Assembly (NCBI RefSeq): GCF_900117415.1
Contig: NZ_FPEI01000006.1
Span: 1,612,001-1,676,000, forward strand
Length of the DNA: 64,000 nucleotides
Source of the DNA: Hyphomicrobium sp. CS1BSMeth3
GTDB taxonomy: Bacteria > Pseudomonadota > Alphaproteobacteria > Rhizobiales > Hyphomicrobiaceae
Direction: 5' to 3'
The position numbers and the translations under genes were made by a program. Below the pieces are notes generated by a model, which was not told the origin of the DNA, did no database searches, and saw only the letters and a program-made list of their open reading frames with translations. The number at the start of each line of letters is the position of its first letter. Positions within the stretch are counted from its first letter, which is position 1. Below are positions 27,284-36,434 of this stretch, piece by piece.

Positions 27284-27360
27284 CGCAGTTTCTCCGGCTC
27301 AGATGCGGGCATCTCGGTGGCGGCCGGCTCCGCGCTCTCCCTCGCGGGCGGCCGCACGTC

Positions 27361-27999
27361 TCAGGTCAGTTCCTTCAGCCCCATCGGCGTTTCGATCTGC
27401 GCGCGATAACGAAGCTTCGGCCCGCGCGTGATCTCAGGCGCGCGATCGATATCGAGTTCTCGGTAAAGCGCTGCGATGGCGTCTGGGTCCGGGTGCGCGA
27501 GCGAAAAGGATCGCAGCCGCGCGCCGAGGTCCGCGATTGTCGCCATCGAGCGGGGCTTTCCGCGCCTGTCGATGATGGAGGGCGCCGACCCATCGAGTGG
27601 CAGAGAGCCATCTTCAGGGATGGCGAAATCGAACGTCGAATTGATCGCCGGAAGTGGGACCTTCTCACCGAATATGCCGCCGCGGCCTGCAATGACAGCG
27701 TCGATGGCGTCCGTCCGCGCGACCCAGACGCGCAGGCGCCGCCCCTCCTCCCAATCGGCCCTGACCTTCCTCTGGTCATCCAGGCCGAACCAGCGCCGCC
27801 GGCTCGGCCCATCGGCCTCGGGGTCGAGCGCCACGATCTCCAGATAGACCATATCGCCGAGCTGGATGAGGTGGTTGTACGTGCCCATGTAGCTGTGGCG
27901 CTGCCCGAAGGGAACGTCGAGATCGAGGCAGGCCCGGACGTGCGCCACGCCCTCCGCCAAGGTCGGCGCGATGACGGTGAGATGATCCAGTTTCAGCAT
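27361..27999 (-). CDS. VOC/glyoxalase-like domain protein
   Basis: The 212-residue protein begins LKLDHLTVIAPTLAEGVAHV and contains GTYNHLIQLGDMVYLEIVAL, the pattern of the glyoxalase-like domain proteins often found in Rhizobiales. The metal-ligand pair would be the first His (DHLT) and Glu (LEIVAL). A single long domain with a second betaalphabeta half follows. The frame stays open upstream to 28500, but only the ATG at 27999 matches the family start. The reaction is unknown. Confidence 0.75.
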   Translation of the reverse strand: MLKLDHLTVIAPTLAEGVAHVRACLDLDVPFGQRHSYMGTYNHLIQLGDMVYLEIVALDPEADGPSRRRWFGLDDQRKVRADWEEGRRLRVWVARTDAIDAVIAGRGGIFGEKVPLPAINSTFDFAIPEDGSLPLDGSAPSIIDRRGKPRSMATIADLGARLRSFSLAHPDPDAIAALYRELDIDRAPEITRGPKLRYRAQIETPMGLKELT

Positions 28000-28060
28000 G
28001 GGCCTTTGATGCCGTGGAATGAGCGTCGATGCACTTTTAAAGTGCCGTGACACCTTTAAG

Positions 28061-28089
28061 TTGACAGTACGAGCGACGTCCAACATAAG
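28061..28089 (+). promoter_or_regulatory. Probable promoter of rplU-rpmA
   Basis: A perfect TTGACA (28061-28066) and CATAAG (28084-28089) are separated by 17 bases, about 150 bases before the rplU start. The long leader could carry ribosomal-protein regulation. No specific structure was assigned. Confidence 0.6.
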
Positions 28090-28240
28090 ACAGGCTTCGC
28101 GCGGGGCCGTCCGGCCGCCGTGCTCATGCGCTGTTTGAGGCCTGCCCACTGGTCCCCGCCGGGATCGAAGCTGGGCATCCAAAGTGATCCGGGCACGGCC
28201 GGATCCGCCGAAAGACGCGGATAACACAAGGAAGACAAAG

Positions 28241-28558
28241 ATGTACGCAGTCATCAAGACCGGCGGCAAGCAGTACCGTGTGGCGGCCGACGACGTCCTC
28301 ACCGTCGAGAAGCTCGCCGGTGAGCCGGGTGCCAAGATCGAATTCGGCGAAGTCCTCATGGTCGGCGGCAACGACGCCGGCGTGAAGATTGGCGCGCCTC
28401 TCGTCTCGGGTGCCCTCGTCAAGGCCGAGGTCGTCGAGCAGGGCCGCGGCCCGAAGGTCATCGCCTTCAAGAAGCGCCGCCGCAAGAACTCGCGCCGCAA
28501 GCGCGGCCATCGTCAGGAGCTGACGACCGTCAAGATCACCGAGATCATCGGCGCCTGA
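28241..28558 (+). CDS. rplU: 50S ribosomal protein L21
   Basis: The 105-residue large-subunit protein starts [14 protein letters not shown] and ends with the L21 block [19 protein letters not shown] and KITEI. The ATG at 28241 follows AAGGAAGAC. It is paired with rpmA, 69 bases on, as in almost all bacteria. A 7-bp hairpin (28568-28585) between them has no T-run and may be a processing or stability element. Confidence 0.98.
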   Translation: MYAVIKTGGKQYRVAADDVLTVEKLAGEPGAKIEFGEVLMVGGNDAGVKIGAPLVSGALVKAEVVEQGRGPKVIAFKKRRRKNSRRKRGHRQELTTVKITEIIGA

Positions 28559-28627
28559 GCGCGCAGCCTCCGCCCTTCGGCGGAGCGCGGGACGCGATCG
28601 GCGCAATACAGCGAGGAGACTTAAGTC

Positions 28628-28900
28628 ATGGCACAGAAAAAAGCAGGCGGCTCGTCCCGCAACGGCCGCGATACCGCCGGCCGGCGGCTCGGCGTGAAGA
28701 AGTTCGGCGGAGAGAAGGTCATCTCCGGCAACATCATCTGCCGCCAGCGTGGCACGAAGTGGCACCCCGGCACCGGCGTCGGCATGGGGACGGACCACAC
28801 GATCTTCGCCGTCGTCGACGGCACCGTCGAGTTCGCTACCAAACGCAACAAGCGGATTTACATCTCGGTCCGGCCTGAGAAGGTCGAGGCCGCGGAGTAG
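28628..28900 (+). CDS. rpmA: 50S ribosomal protein L27
   Basis: The 90-residue protein begins [16 protein letters not shown], the conserved L27 N-terminus that reaches the peptidyl-transferase centre. [19 protein letters not shown] and [14 protein letters not shown] are conserved blocks. No N-terminal cleavage extension is present, as expected outside Firmicutes. The usual downstream GTPase obgE is not here; a GNAT gene follows 38 bases later. Confidence 0.98.
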   Translation: MAQKKAGGSSRNGRDTAGRRLGVKKFGGEKVISGNIICRQRGTKWHPGTGVGMGTDHTIFAVVDGTVEFATKRNKRIYISVRPEKVEAAE

Positions 28901-28938
28901 ACCCGCGCCCGGGATCACGCTCCCCAAGCGGTTCGGCC

Positions 28939-29532
28939 ATGGCGCAGACGCCCGTGCTCAACACCGCGCGATTGACGCTCCGGCCCTTCCGGCTCGGTGA
29001 TGCGAGCCGCTTCGTCGCTCTTGCGGGCAACCTTGCCGTTGCCCGCATGACGAGCGACATCCCGCACCCTCTGCACATCTGGCAGTGTCGGCGCTGGCTG
29101 CGGCAGGCGCGCGGCGAGGTGCGCTTTGCCATCGAGCACGAGGGGCAGCTCATCGGTGGCGTCGGTTACTTTTGTCAACGCACGCGCGTCGGTGAGCTCG
29201 GCTTCTGGCTCGGCCAGGACTACTGGGGACAGGGCTTCGCGACCGAGGCCTCACGCGCGGTCGTGACCTATGCCTTCACCGCCGGCAATCTCGAAGCGCT
29301 CACCTCGGCGAACTTCATCGACAATCCGGCCTCGGCGCGCATTCTCACGAAGCTCGGCTTCACGGCGAACGGCCGAATGCGCACCCAGAGCGTCGCGCGC
29401 GGGCACGAGATCGATTGCACCACGTGGCGGCTCGAGCGCGAGGCCGCGCAGGTGATCTACCGCCTGCCGCCGCAGACGGCCGTCGCTGCCGGCGCATGGA
29501 TGCGGCTCTTCGCGCGGATATCTGGGCGTTAG
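28939..29532 (+). CDS. RimJ/RimL-like GNAT N-acetyltransferase
   Basis: The 197-residue protein has the ribosomal-protein acetyltransferase pattern: LNTARLTLRPFRLGDASRFV, ELGFWLGQDYWGQGFATEAS, then NPASARILTKLGFTANGRMR. Acetyl-CoA-dependent modification of an amine is expected. In Hyphomicrobiales such a gene often follows rpmA, which suits a link to ribosomal proteins, but the target is inference. Its TAG stop lies just before repeat copy B. Confidence 0.88.
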   Translation: MAQTPVLNTARLTLRPFRLGDASRFVALAGNLAVARMTSDIPHPLHIWQCRRWLRQARGEVRFAIEHEGQLIGGVGYFCQRTRVGELGFWLGQDYWGQGFATEASRAVVTYAFTAGNLEALTSANFIDNPASARILTKLGFTANGRMRTQSVARGHEIDCTTWRLEREAAQVIYRLPPQTAVAAGAWMRLFARISGR

Positions 29533-29534
29533 AT

Positions 29535-29875
29535 TTTAGTGCCGCGGGCTGCTGGGAAGAGGTGCTGCCGCCTCCAGTCGTAGTGCTATGCCCGCGGCGG
29601 CCATGCAGAGAGCGCTCGCGTGCGGCACCGCTTCCCCTTCTCCCCGTGCTTACGGGGAGAAGGTCGGGATGAGGGGCGGGAACTTGCGCGACGTCAGCGT
29701 ATGCCGCCGCCCCTCACCCTAGCCCTCTCCCCGCTAGAGCGGTGAGAGGGGATGATAGTGCGCCCTCGACTCGCTCCAAGTCGGTAAAAGACGGGGGTTC
29801 GGGGGTGTCCCCCGAGCGGGTTACAGGGCATGCGGCCCTGTTCGCGCTGAAAGCGCGATCCCGCACCATCAAACG
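29535..29875 (+). repeat. Mosaic palindromic repeat, copy B (most complete)
   Basis: Four modules in order are visible. M1 at 29535-29633 has its GCCGCGGGC/GCCCGCGGC arms at 29541 and 29590. M2 is a hairpin at 29635-29663 (CCTTCTCCCCGT with ACGGGGAGAAGG). M3 is at 29709-29750 (CCCCTCACCCTAGCCCTCTC, then a G-rich partner). M4 at 29770-29860 contains GGGGGTTCGGGGGTGTCCCC. It fills the gap between the GNAT gene and maf. Confidence 0.85.
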
Positions 29876-29940
29876 CCCCCCGCTTGATTTCATCGGCCTG
29901 CCGTGGCCATGGTGTCCGGCAACCGCGGAATCTCCCGAAG

Positions 29941-30687
29941 ATGGCGACTACAAAATCAGGGCTCTTCTCTCTGCTCGGCGGCACCCTCGCTCCACAGCGC
30001 GAGACGTTGCGTCGCCAGCGAGCGCGCAACAAGCCACAGGGCCGGCGCGCCGATCTCAAGCCGCGCCTCGTGCTGGCGAGCGCTAGTCCGCGCCGCCTCA
30101 TGCTGCTCTCGCAAGTCGGCATCGAACCCGACGCGCTGCGCCCGGCCTCGATCGACGAAACGCCGCGCAAGGGCGAGATGCCGCGCACGCTCGTGACGCG
30201 CCTTTCCCGCGCCAAGGCCGAAGCGGCGCGCGATCTCGTTGCCAATGATGTCGACCTCGCCGACGCCCACATTCTCGCAGCCGACACAGTCGTCGCCGTG
30301 GGCCGCCGCATTCTGGTCAAGCCCAAGGATATCGAAGAGGCGCTCGGCTGCCTGAAGCTCCTTTCCGGGCGCGCGCACCGCGTGCTGACCGGCCTCTGCC
30401 TGATCACACCCGATGACCGCGTGAAGCTCAAGGTTGTCGATACGCGCGTGCGGTTCCGCCGCCTCTCGACAGAGGACATCCAGAGCTACATCGCCTCGCG
30501 CGAATGGCGCGGCAAGGCCGGCGGCTATGCCATCCAGGGCCTTGCCGGTTGCTTCGTGCAGAAGATCGTCGGCTCCTACACCAACGTCGTCGGCCTGCCG
30601 CTCACGGAAGTGACGACGCTTCTGACGGGCGAAGGCTTCCCGCTCCACTTCAACTGGCTCAAAGCCGGCGAGCGCGAGACCGAATGA
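29941..30687 (+). CDS. maf: Maf-family nucleotide pyrophosphatase
   Basis: The 248-residue enzyme hydrolyses non-canonical nucleoside triphosphates to monophosphates as house-cleaning. Conserved blocks are [61 protein letters not shown] and [20 protein letters not shown]. The core begins near residue 41. The first 40 residues are a basic extension not usual in the family, so a later non-ATG start is possible. It overlaps yacG by four bases (ATGA). Confidence 0.92.
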   Translation: MATTKSGLFSLLGGTLAPQRETLRRQRARNKPQGRRADLKPRLVLASASPRRLMLLSQVGIEPDALRPASIDETPRKGEMPRTLVTRLSRAKAEAARDLVANDVDLADAHILAADTVVAVGRRILVKPKDIEEALGCLKLLSGRAHRVLTGLCLITPDDRVKLKVVDTRVRFRRLSTEDIQSYIASREWRGKAGGYAIQGLAGCFVQKIVGSYTNVVGLPLTEVTTLLTGEGFPLHFNWLKAGERETE

Positions 30688-30914
30688 ACGAGCGCACACC
30701 CAAAGGCGGGCGCTGTCCGATCTGCGGTGCCCCGATCGATCCGGCACTTCGGCCCTTCTGCTCGAAGCGGTGCGCCGACATCGACCTCGCGCGCTGGATG
30801 TCGGAGACGTATGTCGTGCCGGGCGGCGGTGCCGATGCCGACGAGGATGGCGACGAGGCAGAAGCGACGCGCGGCGAGCGCGAGGGCGGCGCGCCGCCCG
30901 ATAAACTGCACTAG
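30684..30914 (+). CDS. yacG: DNA gyrase inhibitor YacG (zinc-binding)
   Basis: The 76-residue protein has the four-Cys zinc site CPICG and FCSKRC, then [15 protein letters not shown], the YacG fingerprint. In E. coli YacG binds GyrB and inhibits gyrase. The C-terminal 25 residues are acidic and low-complexity. Its ATG overlaps the maf stop, so the two are translationally coupled. Confidence 0.92.
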   Translation: MNERTPKGGRCPICGAPIDPALRPFCSKRCADIDLARWMSETYVVPGGGADADEDGDEAEATRGEREGGAPPDKLH

Positions 30915-30982
30915 CTTTAGACCGCCGGCTTCTGGAAAGAGATGCTCCGCCGCCAGCATGGTGCTATGCCAGCGGGGCGCAA
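30914..30982 (+). repeat. Degenerate M1 module of the mosaic repeat
   Basis: CTTTAGACCGCCGGCTTCTG, then AGATGCTCCGCCGCCAGC and GTGCTATGCCAGCGG follow the M1 consensus with many substitutions. The match spans the gap between yacG and hisF. Modules M2 to M4 are absent. Confidence 0.6.
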
Positions 30983-30997
30983 TTGCACGAGACCACC

Positions 30998-31774
30998 ATG
31001 CTCAAGACCCGCATCATCCCCTGTCTCGACGTCAAGGACGGCCGCGTCGTCAAAGGCGTGAACTTCGTCGACCTGATCGACGCCGGCGATCCCGTCGAGG
31101 CGGCCGCGGCCTATGACGCCGCCGGCGCGGATGAGCTCTGCTTTCTCGACATCACCGCGAGCTCGGACAATCGCGAGACCATCTTCGACATTGTCGAGCG
31201 CACGGCGGAGCGCTGCTTCATGCCGCTCACGGTCGGCGGGGGCGTGCGCACGGTGGACGACATTCGCCGCCTGCTCACGGCGGGCGCCGACAAGGTCTCG
31301 ATCAACACCGCAGCCGTGAACCGGCGCGAATTCGTTGCCGAGGGCGCGGATAAATTCGGCGCGCAGTGCATTGTGGTCGCGATCGACGCGAAGAAGGTCT
31401 CGGGCGCGGGCGAGGCGGATCGCTGGGAGATTTTCACGCACGGCGGGCGCAAGCCGACCGGTATTGATGCCGTCGCGTATGCGCGCGAGGTCGTGGCGCT
31501 CGGTGCCGGCGAGATCCTGCTCACGTCCATGGACCGCGACGGCACGAAGGCAGGCTTCGACATCGCGCTCACGCGCGCGATCTCGGATGCCGTGACCGTG
31601 CCGGTCATCGCATCCGGCGGCGTCGGCACGCTCGATCATCTCGTGGACGGCGTGAAGCAGGGGCACGCGAGCGCGGTGCTCGCGGCGTCGATCTTCCATT
31701 TCGGCACGTACACGATCGGCCAGGCCAAGCAGCACATGGCCGCGGCCGGCATCAGCGTGCGGCTCGACGGCTAA
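30998..31774 (+). CDS. hisF: Imidazole glycerol phosphate synthase subunit HisF
   Basis: The 258-residue (beta-alpha)8 cyclase joins with HisH to make imidazole glycerol phosphate and AICAR. The catalytic Asp residues are D11 in IPCLDVKDG and D130 in [22 protein letters not shown] and [10 protein letters not shown] are phosphate loops. The TTG at 30983 is a less likely start than the ATG at 30998. Other his genes are not adjacent. The TAA stop is formed by the first bases of the 164-bp repeat. Confidence 0.97.
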   Translation: MLKTRIIPCLDVKDGRVVKGVNFVDLIDAGDPVEAAAAYDAAGADELCFLDITASSDNRETIFDIVERTAERCFMPLTVGGGVRTVDDIRRLLTAGADKVSINTAAVNRREFVAEGADKFGAQCIVVAIDAKKVSGAGEADRWEIFTHGGRKPTGIDAVAYAREVVALGAGEILLTSMDRDGTKAGFDIALTRAISDAVTVPVIASGGVGTLDHLVDGVKQGHASAVLAASIFHFGTYTIGQAKQHMAAAGISVRLDG

Positions 31775-31935
31775 AGCGTCGAACCTTAAATGCGACCCAC
31801 GCCTGGGCTGATCTCAAAGTCGCATTTAAGGTTCAAAGACGCTTTAGAGTCATAGTTTTCTAAAGCAACTTTGGACTTGAAATTCACTCCCCGCCTAGCG
31901 CCGAGTTGAGGTGAATTTCAAGTCCGTTGCTTTAG
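31772..31935. repeat. 164-bp double-hairpin element, copy 2
   Basis: Same length and ends as the element at 15180-15343 (TAAAGCGTC to TTGCTTTAG). Several stem differences between the copies are compensated on the partner strand: ACCTT with AAGGT here against ACCTC with GAGGT there, and TTCAC with GTGAA against TTCGC with GCGAA. Loops and the central spacer have diverged. It bridges the converging ends of hisF and the RsmC-like gene. Confidence 0.85.
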
Positions 31936-32977
31936 CGCGGGCGACATTCCCCGCAATGCCGCGGATGATCTGAAAGCGCCGGTCCTGGGCGACAACCACC
32001 GCCTCCTTGAAGGCCGCTTCAAACCACGGCAGGGCGCGAATGCGGCTCTGAATGACGATCTGCAAAATGCCATCCGTCTTCAGCCGAGCCGGCGCGTCCG
32101 CGATCAGGCGCTGCAAAAAGGCAAGGCTCTCCTCGACGCCATCATGGATCGGCGGATTCGAGAGAATCGCGTCGTAGCGCGCACGCGGCGCGGCGGCGAG
32201 GCCATCACCGCAGATGATCGTAGTGCCGGCGACATTCTCCCGCGCCGCCGCGATCGCAACCGCATCACTGTCGACGAGATCGACCGCCGCGTCGACAAAG
32301 CGCTCGTGCACGGCGGCGCCGATATTGCCGTTGCCACAAGCCATATCGAGCACGGCGGCGCCACTGGCGAGCGCGGGCAGATGCTCGAGCAGCATTGCCG
32401 TCCCGGCATCGAGCTCTCCCGCCGCGAATACACCCGGATAGCTGATCCAGGGCCGCGCGCGGCCGTTCAGCGTGATCTCGTGAACCTCGCGCCACGCATC
32501 GAGTGACGCGCGCAACCCGGGAATGTCCGCGCGCCGTCTCCCGGCTAGCACGCGCGAATGCCGCCGCGTATCGACCGTCACGATGCTTTCGGCAACATCC
32601 TCCAGCGCCTTCGCCGCAGACTTCACGCCCTCTGCATTCGCGCCGAACAGCACTATCGCACCGCCGGGCGCTACCACGCTCGCCGCTGCGTGCAGCGCCA
32701 TGGCGAGCGCGCGCCGATCCTTGCCGAGGCGCACGAACGCGGCTGTGCAATCCGCCACCTGCGGCCACGCCGACGCCGTATCACCGCGCGAAGCAGACCG
32801 CCGCCACACCTGCGGCTCGGCCCCGCGCGCGTGCAGCGCGGCAGCAAGCTGGCCCGAACTTTCGTCCACGACGAGCGGGCGGGCACCGGCATCCAGCGCA
32901 TCGAGCGCCTGCATCACCACCGACGTCGGCGCGTCGGCCGGACCACGAACGAGCGGGCGCGGAGACTGAGCCATCAT
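31895..32977 (-). CDS. RsmC-like class I methyltransferase
   Basis: The 360-residue protein has a degenerate N-terminal half and a C-terminal methyltransferase with VLDMACGNGNIGAAV and the N6/N2-guanine motif SNPPIHDG, as in RsmC (16S rRNA G1207) and RlmG. The specificity is inferred. Its first codon overlaps the nth stop, so the two are co-translated. The last dozen or so residues (ATDLKFTSTRR end) are read from the 164-bp repeat and are probably a late addition to the protein. Confidence 0.82.
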   Translation of the reverse strand: MMAQSPRPLVRGPADAPTSVVMQALDALDAGARPLVVDESSGQLAAALHARGAEPQVWRRSASRGDTASAWPQVADCTAAFVRLGKDRRALAMALHAAASVVAPGGAIVLFGANAEGVKSAAKALEDVAESIVTVDTRRHSRVLAGRRRADIPGLRASLDAWREVHEITLNGRARPWISYPGVFAAGELDAGTAMLLEHLPALASGAAVLDMACGNGNIGAAVHERFVDAAVDLVDSDAVAIAAARENVAGTTIICGDGLAAAPRARYDAILSNPPIHDGVEESLAFLQRLIADAPARLKTDGILQIVIQSRIRALPWFEAAFKEAVVVAQDRRFQIIRGIAGNVARAKATDLKFTSTRR

Positions 32978-33747
32978 CAGACCGGGGCCGGCGGTGTCAC
33001 GGGCAGAATGCGGTCCGGCGCCGTGCAGAGGTCACTCACGATGCACGCCTCGCAGCGCGGGCGCTGTGCCTTGCACACGTAGCGTCCATGCAGGATCAGC
33101 CAGTGATGCGCGTGCTGGAGGTATTCCTTCGGAATGCGCTGCATGAGCCCCTCCTCGACGGCGAGTGGCGTCTTGCCCGGTGCAATGCCGAGCCGGTTCG
33201 AGACGCGGAAGACGTGTGTGTCCACCGCCATGGTCGGCTCACCGAAAGCGATGTTCAGCACGACGTTCGCGGTCTTGCGGCCGACACCCGGCAGGGCCTC
33301 GAGCGCTTCGCGATCGTGCGGCACCTTGCCGCCATGCCCGGCAATGAGCCGCTCGCTCAGCGCGATCACGTTCTTCGCCTTGTTGCGGTAGAGGCCGATG
33401 GTCTTGATATACTCGCGCACGCGCTCCTCGCCGAGCGCCACCATCTTCCCGGGCGTATCCGCGATCTTGAAGAGCGGCCGCGTCGCCTTGTTCACGCCCG
33501 CATCCGTCGCCTGGGCCGAGAGCACCACCGCCACCAGCAGCGTATAGGCGTTCGTGTGCTCCAGCTCGCCCTCGGGATGGGGATTGGCGGCCGCAAAGCG
33601 ACGAAAGATCTCGGCGACCGTCGCAGCGTCGACGCGCCCGTTGCGCCGACGCGGCAAGGAACGCGTGCCCTCGCCCGCGGGTTTTGCGGACGAGGCCTGC
33701 TTGGTATGGCTGGACTTCGCCGCCGACGACTTTGCAGAGCGGGCCAT
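32977..33747 (-). CDS. nth: Endonuclease III
   Basis: The 256-residue glycosylase/AP lyase removes oxidised pyrimidines. The helix-hairpin-helix LPGVGRKTANVV carries the catalytic Lys (K158) and VDTHVFRV carries the catalytic Asp (D176). Four Cys (CKAQRPRCEACIVSDLC) hold the 4Fe-4S cluster. The first 35 residues are a Ser/Ala/Lys-rich extension absent from E. coli Nth but common in Rhizobiales. It is divergent from the DUF2244 gene. Confidence 0.95.
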   Translation of the reverse strand: MARSAKSSAAKSSHTKQASSAKPAGEGTRSLPRRRNGRVDAATVAEIFRRFAAANPHPEGELEHTNAYTLLVAVVLSAQATDAGVNKATRPLFKIADTPGKMVALGEERVREYIKTIGLYRNKAKNVIALSERLIAGHGGKVPHDREALEALPGVGRKTANVVLNIAFGEPTMAVDTHVFRVSNRLGIAPGKTPLAVEEGLMQRIPKEYLQHAHHWLILHGRYVCKAQRPRCEACIVSDLCTAPDRILPVTPPAPV

Positions 33748-33798
33748 TGAGGATTAGGCTCCCGTGTTCCGGGGATTTCGGTAGTGGACCGAGCGGTG

Positions 33799-34287
33799 AT
33801 GGACGAGAATCCTGCCCAAGCGCAAGAGGGTCGCGGTTTCCGCGCGGTGCTGATGCCGCACCGCTCGCTCTCGCCGCGCGGCTTCTTGTTCCTGATGACC
33901 TTCATCGGCGGCGTGAGCTTCGTCGCCGGCATGAGCTTCCTCGCCATGGGGGCCTGGCCGGTCATGGGCTTCTTCGGCCTCGACGCCCTGCTGGTCTATG
34001 GCGCCTTCAAGATCAACTATCGCGCCGCCCGTCGCATCGAGGTGGTCGAGATCACCCGCGAGGACCTGAAGCTGATCCGCGTCCAGCCGAACGGCCAGCG
34101 CGAGGAAATCGCGCTCAATCCGTACTGGGCGCGCCCACACCTCGCCGAGCGCCCGGACGGCGCCAACCGCCTCTATCTGCGCTCGCACGGGCGCGCCTAC
34201 GCCGTCGGCAGCTTCCTCACGGACGATGAGCGGCGCGACCTCGCCGATGCCCTTGGCCGGGCCCTCGCGGACGTGCGCGGGCGCTGA
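33799..34287 (+). CDS. DUF2244 membrane protein
   Basis: The 162-residue protein has a membrane hairpin (about residues 26-70: FLFLMTFIGGVSFVAGMSFL and then a second hydrophobic stretch) and the DUF2244 C-terminal block EVVEITREDLKLIRV, NPYWARPHL and LYLRSHGRAYAVGSFL. The function is unknown. The family is regularly found near nth in Alphaproteobacteria. An in-frame GTG at 33784 is an alternative start. Confidence 0.88.
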   Translation: MDENPAQAQEGRGFRAVLMPHRSLSPRGFLFLMTFIGGVSFVAGMSFLAMGAWPVMGFFGLDALLVYGAFKINYRAARRIEVVEITREDLKLIRVQPNGQREEIALNPYWARPHLAERPDGANRLYLRSHGRAYAVGSFLTDDERRDLADALGRALADVRGR

Positions 34288-34305
34288 GATCATGGACCCG
34301 GACGC

Positions 34306-34689
34306 ATGATCGACCATCTTTCCATTGCCGTCCGCGATCTCGAGAAAAGCGCAGCCTTCTACGCCGCCGCGCTCGCGCCGCTGGAGCTCGCCCGCCTCGT
34401 CGAGCGGCCGACCCAGGTGGGCTTCGGCAAACGCTATCCCGAGCTCTGGCTGAACGCACGGCCCGCCATGGCGCCCATCGCGGCCGATATCGGCGCCCAC
34501 ATCGCGCTCCGGGCGCCGAGCCCGGAGGCCGTCTCGGCCTTCCACGCGGCCGCGCTCTCGGCCGGCGGCATCTGCGACGGCCCTCCCGGCGATCGCAAGG
34601 CCGCCATGACCACCTACTTCGGCGCTTTTGTCCGCGATCCGGACGGCAACCGCATCGAGGCAGTACACTTTCCTCGCCCGGCGGCTTAA
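34306..34689 (+). CDS. VOC-family (glyoxalase/bleomycin-resistance) protein
   Basis: The 127-residue single-domain protein begins MIDHLSIAVRDLEKSAAFYA and ends YFGAFVRDPDGNRIEAVHF, the two halves of a VOC metal-binding fold (His5 and the late Glu as probable ligands). Substrate unknown. It lies 18 bases after the DUF2244 gene and may share its transcript. The 155 bases that follow, up to the HerA-like gene, contain nothing recognisable. Confidence 0.9.
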   Translation: MIDHLSIAVRDLEKSAAFYAAALAPLELARLVERPTQVGFGKRYPELWLNARPAMAPIAADIGAHIALRAPSPEAVSAFHAAALSAGGICDGPPGDRKAAMTTYFGAFVRDPDGNRIEAVHFPRPAA

Positions 34690-34844
34690 TCCGTCACACG
34701 AATCCGCTCAATTCACACGCCGGATGCGCCCTGCCTTTTCGCCCGCGTTGCATTGCCAAAAAGCCCGTGCAATCACGGTGTGGGCCGTAAGCGGGGGGCG
34801 AATCAGCCAGGGAAACCGCGCGGCAGGGGTTGGGAGATAGCGGC

Positions 34845-36377
34845 ATGACGAGCGCTGAAGCCAAGCTTGAGGAAGGGCTGATCTTCATCGGCCAGAGCGA
34901 TGCCGAGGAAGGTGGCGGGGCCGAGTGCCTGGAGCTGAAGCTCGCCAACCGCCACGGCCTCATCACGGGCGCGACCGGCACCGGCAAGACCGTGACGCTG
35001 CAGGTGCTCGCAGAAGGCTTCTCCGCCGCAGGCGTCCCCGTGTTCGCCGCCGACATCAAGGGCGACCTCTCCGGCGTCTCCATGCAGGGCGAGCCCAAGC
35101 CCTTCCTGACCAAGCGCGCGGAAGAGATCGGCCTCGAGGACTACACGAACACCGCCTTTCCCGTCGTCTTCTGGGACATCTTCGCCCAGCAGGGCCACCC
35201 GGTGCGCGCGACCGTGCAGGACATGGGACCGCTGCTGCTCTCGCGCCTCCTCGAGCTCAACGAGGTGCAGGAGGGCGTGCTCAACATCATGTTCCGCGTC
35301 GCCGCCGACGAGAAGCTGCCGCTGCTCGACCTGAAGGACCTGCGCGCCATGGTCGCCGAGGTCGCGGGCCGCGCCAAGGAGATGACGACGAAGTACGGCA
35401 ATGTCGCGCCGACGTCGGCGGGTGCCATTCAGCGCCGCCTGCTCGTGCTGGAGGAGCAGGGCGCCAACCACTTCTTCGGCGAGCCCGCTCTCGATATCAA
35501 GGACTTCATCCGCACGACCAATGACGGCCGCGGCGTCATCAATCTGCTCGCCGCCGAAAAGCTCATGAACACGCCGCGTCTCTACGCGACGTTCCTGCTC
35601 TGGATGCTGGCGCGCCTCTTCGACACGCTCCCCGAGGTCGGCGACCCGGACAAGCCCAAGCTCGTCTTCTTCTTCGACGAGGCGCACCTGCTCTTCAACG
35701 ACGCGCCCAAGGCCCTGCTGGAGCAGATCGAGCGCGTGACGCGCCTCATCCGCTCGAAGGGCGTCGGCGTCTACTACGTTACGCAGAACCCGCGCGACGT
35801 GCCGAACGCCGTCTCCGCCCAGCTCGGCAACCGCGTGCAGCACGCGCTGCGCGCCTTCACGCCCGTCGAGCAGAAGGGCATCCGCGCCGCCGCCGAGACG
35901 TTCAGGCCCAATCCCGCGCTCGACGTCGAGCGCGTCATTCAGGAGCTGAAGGTCGGCGAGGCGCTGGTCTCGGTGCTGCACAACAAGGGCGAGCCCTCCA
36001 TGGTGCAGCGGACCATGGTCCGCCCGCCCTCGGGCCGCATCGGACCGGTCACGCCGCAGGAGCGCCAGAAGCTTATCGACGCGAGCCCCATTCAGGGGAA
36101 GTACGAGGACCTGATCGACCGCGAGAGCGCCCACGAGCTACTGCAGAAGAAGGCCGAGGCCGAGGCCGCCGAGGAGGAGAAGGCCCAGGAGGCCGAGGCC
36201 GGTGGCTGGGGCGGCGGCATCACGAAGACGATTTTCGGGCGCGGCCCGCGCGGCGGCATGTCCGTCGGCGAGCAGATCACGCGCGACGTCGGCCGCTCGA
36301 TCATGCGCTCACTCGTCACCCAGGTGAAGAACGCGATCATCAAGTCGATCTTCGGCGGTGGGGGGAGGAGGAGGTAG
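34845..36377 (+). CDS. HerA/YjgR-like ATPase (DUF853)
   Basis: The 510-residue P-loop ATPase has Walker [10 protein letters not shown] (residues about 41-49), Walker [14 protein letters not shown] and the sensor region [21 protein letters not shown]. The C-terminus is a long Glu/Ala-rich segment then Gly-rich. The family belongs to the HerA/FtsK group, but its role is unsettled. GGGAG before the ATG at 34845 sets the start over the TTG at 34830. It borders the PARIS-like island, which begins 57 bases after its stop on the other strand. Confidence 0.9.
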   Translation: MTSAEAKLEEGLIFIGQSDAEEGGGAECLELKLANRHGLITGATGTGKTVTLQVLAEGFSAAGVPVFAADIKGDLSGVSMQGEPKPFLTKRAEEIGLEDYTNTAFPVVFWDIFAQQGHPVRATVQDMGPLLLSRLLELNEVQEGVLNIMFRVAADEKLPLLDLKDLRAMVAEVAGRAKEMTTKYGNVAPTSAGAIQRRLLVLEEQGANHFFGEPALDIKDFIRTTNDGRGVINLLAAEKLMNTPRLYATFLLWMLARLFDTLPEVGDPDKPKLVFFFDEAHLLFNDAPKALLEQIERVTRLIRSKGVGVYYVTQNPRDVPNAVSAQLGNRVQHALRAFTPVEQKGIRAAAETFRPNPALDVERVIQELKVGEALVSVLHNKGEPSMVQRTMVRPPSGRIGPVTPQERQKLIDASPIQGKYEDLIDRESAHELLQKKAEAEAAEEEKAQEAEAGGWGGGITKTIFGRGPRGGMSVGEQITRDVGRSIMRSLVTQVKNAIIKSIFGGGGRRR

Positions 36378-36434
36378 GGGGTGGCCTACGGGGATACGAT
36401 CACGCGCGCGGCGCGTCAGAAAAACATCGCCCTT

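Noticed and set aside
29535-29875. Mosaic repeat read as CRISPR or as an insertion sequence
   Set aside because: There are no regularly spaced identical repeats with unique spacers, and no transposase frame.
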